NCBI GenBank assembly: GCA_037447655.1
Contig: JBBHKE010002729.1
Coordinates: forward strand, 1-64,000
Length of the DNA stretch: 64,000 nt
Origin: Zygnema cylindricum
Lineage: Eukaryota > Streptophyta > Zygnematophyceae > Zygnematales > Zygnemataceae
Direction: 5' to 3'
Shown here piece after piece: positions 59,703-64,000 of the stretch (the stretch's first letter is position 1; each line of letters begins with the position of its first letter). The notes below the pieces were generated by a model. The model did not search any database, was not told the DNA's origin, and worked only from the letters and a program-made list of their open reading frames with translations. A program made the translations under genes and the position numbers.

Positions 59703-60749
59703 TGTAACTCTGAGACCTCCATAAGTCCTCAGAGTGGACAGCTTCCAAGAAGCCTCTAGGATAATCCTGACCCCTTTGTGTTTAAGCAAAAATAACTGCC
59801 ACCCTGGCAGACAAAAACGCTGACCAACTTCACCCCTGTGAAGACAAGACTCCCCTGAGTCGATAGCAAAAAGAATCTCTGAATTTGCTCCCCTGAGCAG
59901 TAAGTTATGGAGGGTCAAAGTTGACCTTTTGTACAGAAGCTCTCTGGGAGAGAGGGTCCTATCTTCTAATTTTTCTAAGTCCTATCCCTCTCACAGACTC
60001 TATCTACTGATGTACGGAACCAATCAGATTTCAGTTCCGTACGTAAAAGTACAACTGCCGGTGTACTTTATGTACGGATATTGTACGATATGGCCTAAAT
60101 GTCCACACGTGGAGTATCCGGATTCGCTCCTTAAATCCTCGGAGATGCCGCGCTCCAATGTTACATCGCCACGTGTCATCCGATGTGGCGCTGCCCACAA
60201 ACCGCCGAATTCTCCTTCCGCGATCTCGGCGCAATTTCCGGCCGTCCGATTAAACTCGTTTTTGATCGTAGCCGTAATAAATACATGCGCGGTATTTGTT
60301 TCGCTTCCGAAATCAATGCGCGGTATTGATTTCATATCCGTACCGCAATTCGTACTTTTACAATTCCATATCTATGTGTCCCGTAAATAGTTATAGTTAA
60401 ATGAATTATTCTACGTATATCTGTATAAATAATTATCGTACTATATACTATGCATCAGTACCACTAGACTTAACGGCTAAGGCTACCGGCTACCTCCTAG
60501 CTGTCGGCCGGCAGGTACCAGGATCAAATCCTGCCGCCGGCATATACCTTTTAGTCATTAATCCGTAGACTAATATAAATTTCCCGTAAACCTGAGGATA
60601 GCTTAGGTAGCCATGGCTCTAGCTTCCTCTCCAATTTCTCAGTGACTGCGACAAGTTTGAGAGTTGGAGAGAGAAGTTAGAGGTAGACTGCCTCGGCTTC
60701 TTTGTTTCTATTTAGACCTAGAAAATACTTAAAACCATTAATTCCTACA
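59703..60749 (-). repeat. Copia F 3' LTR (1047 bp)
   Basis: It runs between TGTAACTCTGAG and ATTCCTACA. R-U5 (59703-60000) and the outer ~150 bp match D closely, but the middle of U3 is diverged. The tRNA-like boxes at 60471-60531 are kept. The polypurine tract normally next to it is missing (15-nt deletion after 60753). Confidence 0.92.
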
Positions 60750-63700
60750 CTCCAATCTTTAATTTCAGACCACACTTCTCCCTGCAGAAAATTAGCTTAG
60801 GGGAAGGCACAGGTTTGGTCATCATATCTGCTACCATCTCACTATCTGGCCTGTACTCTAAACTGATTATTTTGTTTTCTACTTTTTCTCTAACAAAGCT
60901 GAGTCTGATGTCCATGTGTTTGGCTTTAAAATGATGTTTAGGATTGGCAGAAATAGCGATTGCTGCCTGATTATCACAAAATATTTTCTGCACACCACTC
61001 TTAAGGTGACCAAGCTCACCAAGCAAAGACTTGACCCACATCAATTCTTTTACAGCAGAGCAAGAGGCCATATACTCAGCCTCCATGGTGGACTGAGCAA
61101 TAACCTTTTGCTGTTTGCTACTCCAACAGCAAGCCCCATCACCCACATATAATACATATCCAGAAGTGCATCTCCTCATCGGAACATCACCATAACTGGC
61201 ATCACTCCAAGTGGTGATGTCAGTATTCTCCCCACCCAAATGCAACCATAGATCCCTAGTTCCTATCAAGTATCTAAGGACTCTCGTAGCTGCCTCCCAA
61301 TCCTTCTTAGTGGGAGCATTTAAACTTCTACTCAGCACTCCTACAGCTGCAGCTAAATCCGGCCGGGTACAATTCATAAAATAGATTAGACTTCCCACTA
61401 CTTGCCTGTAAGGAATAGTCTGCATAAACTTCTGTTCATCAGGAGATAATACCTCGTCTAAGACTATGACTCCTTCTTCCTCACTCCCCTCACTTCCCTT
61501 CTTTAACTCCATTGGAGTTGTACAACTATTAGCTTTATCCATTTGAAATTTTTCAAGCATGTTCCCTATTGCTTCCTTTTGAGTCAATCTTATAATTTTC
61601 CTTTTCCTGTCTCTCTCTACTTGAATTCCCAAAATATATCTTGCTTCTCCCATATCCTTCATTTCAAATCTCCCCTTAAGATCGGTTTTCAGTTTGTTAA
61701 TTTTTTCCATTGATTTACTTAAAACAAGCAAATCATCAACATAAATTGCAATAAATATAAGACCTTCCTCATCTTCGAAAACATAGATTGAGTGATCTGA
61801 GCTGATCCGAATATATCCCAGACCGGTAAGAAACTCATCAAGCTTCTTATTCCATTGTCGAGGTGCCTGTTTTAAACCATAAAGAGATTTAATCAGCCGG
61901 CATACCTTACTCTCCTCTCCTTCCTCCACAAAACCTTCGGGTTGTCGCATGAAGATCTCCTCTTCCAATTCTCCATGCAAAAAGGCTGTCTTGATGTCCA
62001 TCTGATGCACTTCCATGTCTTCCGCCGCTGCTAAACTGAGAAGTATGCGGACGGAGGGAAATCTGACCACCGGGGCAAAGGTTTCCTCGTAGTCAATTCC
62101 TTCCTTTTGTGTAAATCCCTTTGCCACTAATCTAGCCTTGTAGCGCTCGATTGTGTTATCTGGGTTCAGTTTTAGTTTGAAAACCCACTTACAACCGATT
62201 GGTTTTCGGTTAGGTGGACAGTCCACCAGCTCCCAAGTATCGGCTGCCATGATTGAAGCCATCTCCTCATTGATGGCTGTCTTCCATCGGTTTCTTTCTG
62301 GACAAGTCATCGCCTCTCCATAAGTTTGAGGTTCATCTTGATGAGATAGTTTAGTTACCTTGTTAATAACCTGTTTTTCTTGCAGTCTTTTGCTACTTCT
62401 CCTCCCCCCCTCAAAATCTGAGGCCGGAATAGATGGTTCTCGTGGATTCTTTCGAACAAACTCGACTTCTCCCCTATCCCTTGATTCCGAATCAATTTCC
62501 ACCACGTCTTCCGCTTCGAGTAGAGTTGTCACTGGAGTTTCCACAGCCGGGTCCTTTTCGGTCTGATTTGTACCTGCAAGAATGTCATCTTCTCTAAAAC
62601 CTAGGTAGTTAGGAAGCTCAAAGTCATCGGAATTTTCTGACTCAAATCTGATTTTTACTGACTTCGTATATTTGAAGGGATCCACAGACTTTCCTTCATC
62701 CATAACTACTAGATGCTTTACTAAGATTATATCTTCCCTTTTTAGATCATAAACTCTATATCCTTTAACATCTTCATCATATCCTAATAAGTATCCCGGT
62801 TTTCCTTTAGGATCTAGCTTCCAATTGGACCTATCAGTATCTAGACTGAACACTTGACTGCCGAAAAACCTTTAAGTGAGATATGTCTGGTTTCCGGCCT
62901 GTCCATCTCTGATACGGTGTTTGATCTTTTATAGCTGAAGTAAGAACTCTATTCTTGAGGTAATTAGCACAGTTCATAGCTTCTGCCCAAAACCTTTTTC
63001 CTATCTTTTTATCTGTCAACATACTTCTAGCACTATCACTTAGTGTTCTATTTAACCTTTCAGCTACCCCATTCTGTTCCGGATTTTCTGGAACTGTCTT
63101 TTGGTGTTGAACCCCATCTTCCCTCAGAAAATCCTCAAACTGGTTAGAAGTATACTCTCCACCATTGTCACTCCTTACTCTCTTGATTGGAGTTTCATGG
63201 AGTTTTTCGCTCCATGCTTTATATTGTCTGAAGCAATCCTCAGCTTCGGACTTGTTTTTCAAAAAATATACCCGGGAATACCGAGACCAATCATTAGTTA
63301 TAGTCATCATAAATCTCTTCCCCCCCGGTGAGGGCACTTTAGCCGGTCCCCAAATATCTGTGTGTACTAGATCTAGAATTTTTTCTCCCTTATAGGTGGC
63401 TGATTTAGGAAAGGGTAATCTGTGTGCTTTACCTTGAGCACATCCACTACAATCACTTATATCATCACTCTCACTGAACTGAATCCCTTCCACCACTCCC
63501 ATCTTTTTCATCTCTCTTAACTTATCTAGATTCACATGCCCAAGCCTCTTATGCCACATCATAATATCATGAACACCAGCGTAATAAAGTTTTTTCTTTT
63601 CATTACTTAAGATCAGCCTAAACATCCCATGGCTACCTTTCTCAGCAATGAAATAGACATCATCCTCAAAACTAGCAGTAAAGACTCCTTCCCTAGTGCT

Positions 63701-64000
63701 AGTAAAAAAACCCTTATCATCCAATACTGATGTGGAGATAAGATTTTTGTTCAGCTCCGGAATAAACAATACATCGAAGAATGTTAATATGGATGCCTTT
63801 CCTTCTACTAACACTTTCAGATCTACCGATCCTACAAGAGTAGTGGTGACTATCCTCCCATCCCCGTACTCTATCTCTACAGTGGGAATCTTTCTTATCT
63901 TAGTGAACAGGTGCCTATCCTTACACATGTGCATGGAGGCACCTGAATCTATGATCCAGCCTGCTTCACCTTTCAATCCACCGTAAGCACATTTCTGCCT
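60740..64000 (-). pseudogene. Copia F pol, cut by window end
   Basis: Protein text is nearly that of D. Protease WIIDSGASMHMC (near 63945), integrase (HKRLGHVNLD, CSGCAQGKAH, SDNGGEYTSNQF, QNGVAERLN), then a one-base A insertion at about 62864-62868 (five A's, D has four), then RT (YVDDLLVLSKS) and RNase H open to 60745. The Arg codon lost in D is intact here. A 15-nt deletion at the 3' end removes the normal stop and polypurine tract, so the frame ends KLKIGV with the stop supplied by the LTR terminus TGTAG. Gag and the 5' LTR lie beyond the window. Confidence 0.92.

Noticed and set aside
1-64000. CRISPR arrays, bacterial operons, riboswitches, endogenous pararetrovirus
   Set aside because: No regular short direct repeats with spacers, no ribosome-binding-site gene strings, and no movement-protein or caulimovirus-like frames; all RT genes sit between LTRs with TSDs or in gypsy order.

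Overview
The window is plant-like nuclear DNA made almost entirely of nested LTR retrotransposons. I see no host gene, rRNA gene, true tRNA gene or CRISPR array. The gag-pol grammar, 5-bp target duplications and a primer site matching plant-type initiator tRNA-Met point to a land plant or close relative. The non-flowering character is only a guess from the DNA-methyltransferase-bearing Ty3/gypsy element.

Layout. (1) 178-21237: Ty1/copia element A (+). It is split by complete copia B (1870-9102, TSD AGGAG), by a 404-bp hAT-like MITE (11989-12392, 8-bp TSD) and by copia E (12470-18749, minus, TSD ACTTA). A also carries a 1.2-kb internal tandem duplication of its RT region, older than the MITE and E. 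(2) 21238-25084: minus-strand copia H, whose RNase H region received A. (3) 25085-25860: unresolved LTR-like DNA. (4) 25861-39250: 3' part of copia I (+). Its 3' LTR is split by a head-to-tail pair of E-family elements, J and K (minus), sharing a middle LTR. K holds a 1390-bp solo LTR of another family. (5) 39251-59702: an old minus-strand Ty3/gypsy element reading gag, protease, C5-cytosine DNA methyltransferase, reverse transcriptase, broken by copia D (41315-47750, minus, TSD AAATG) inside the methyltransferase and copia C (48707-55047, +, TSD CGGTT/CGATT) inside the protease. An integrase remnant of the same strand lies upstream of its gag. (6) 59703-64000: copia F (minus), a close relative of D, running off the window.

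The most interesting items: the gypsy element carries a methyltransferase with motifs I, IV, VI, VIII and IX/X, and its reading frame runs through both nested insertion points. The copia families prime from the anticodon arm of initiator tRNA-Met rather than its 3' end, and gag starts inside the LTR and is translated across the primer site. Four LTR families carry a tRNA-like A-box/B-box segment, always antisense to the element.

Most elements are dead through stops, frameshifts and truncation. D is the youngest: two 1042-bp LTRs with few differences and one in-frame stop (CGA to TGA). Family names A-K are local labels. All identities come from reading motifs; no database search was possible.
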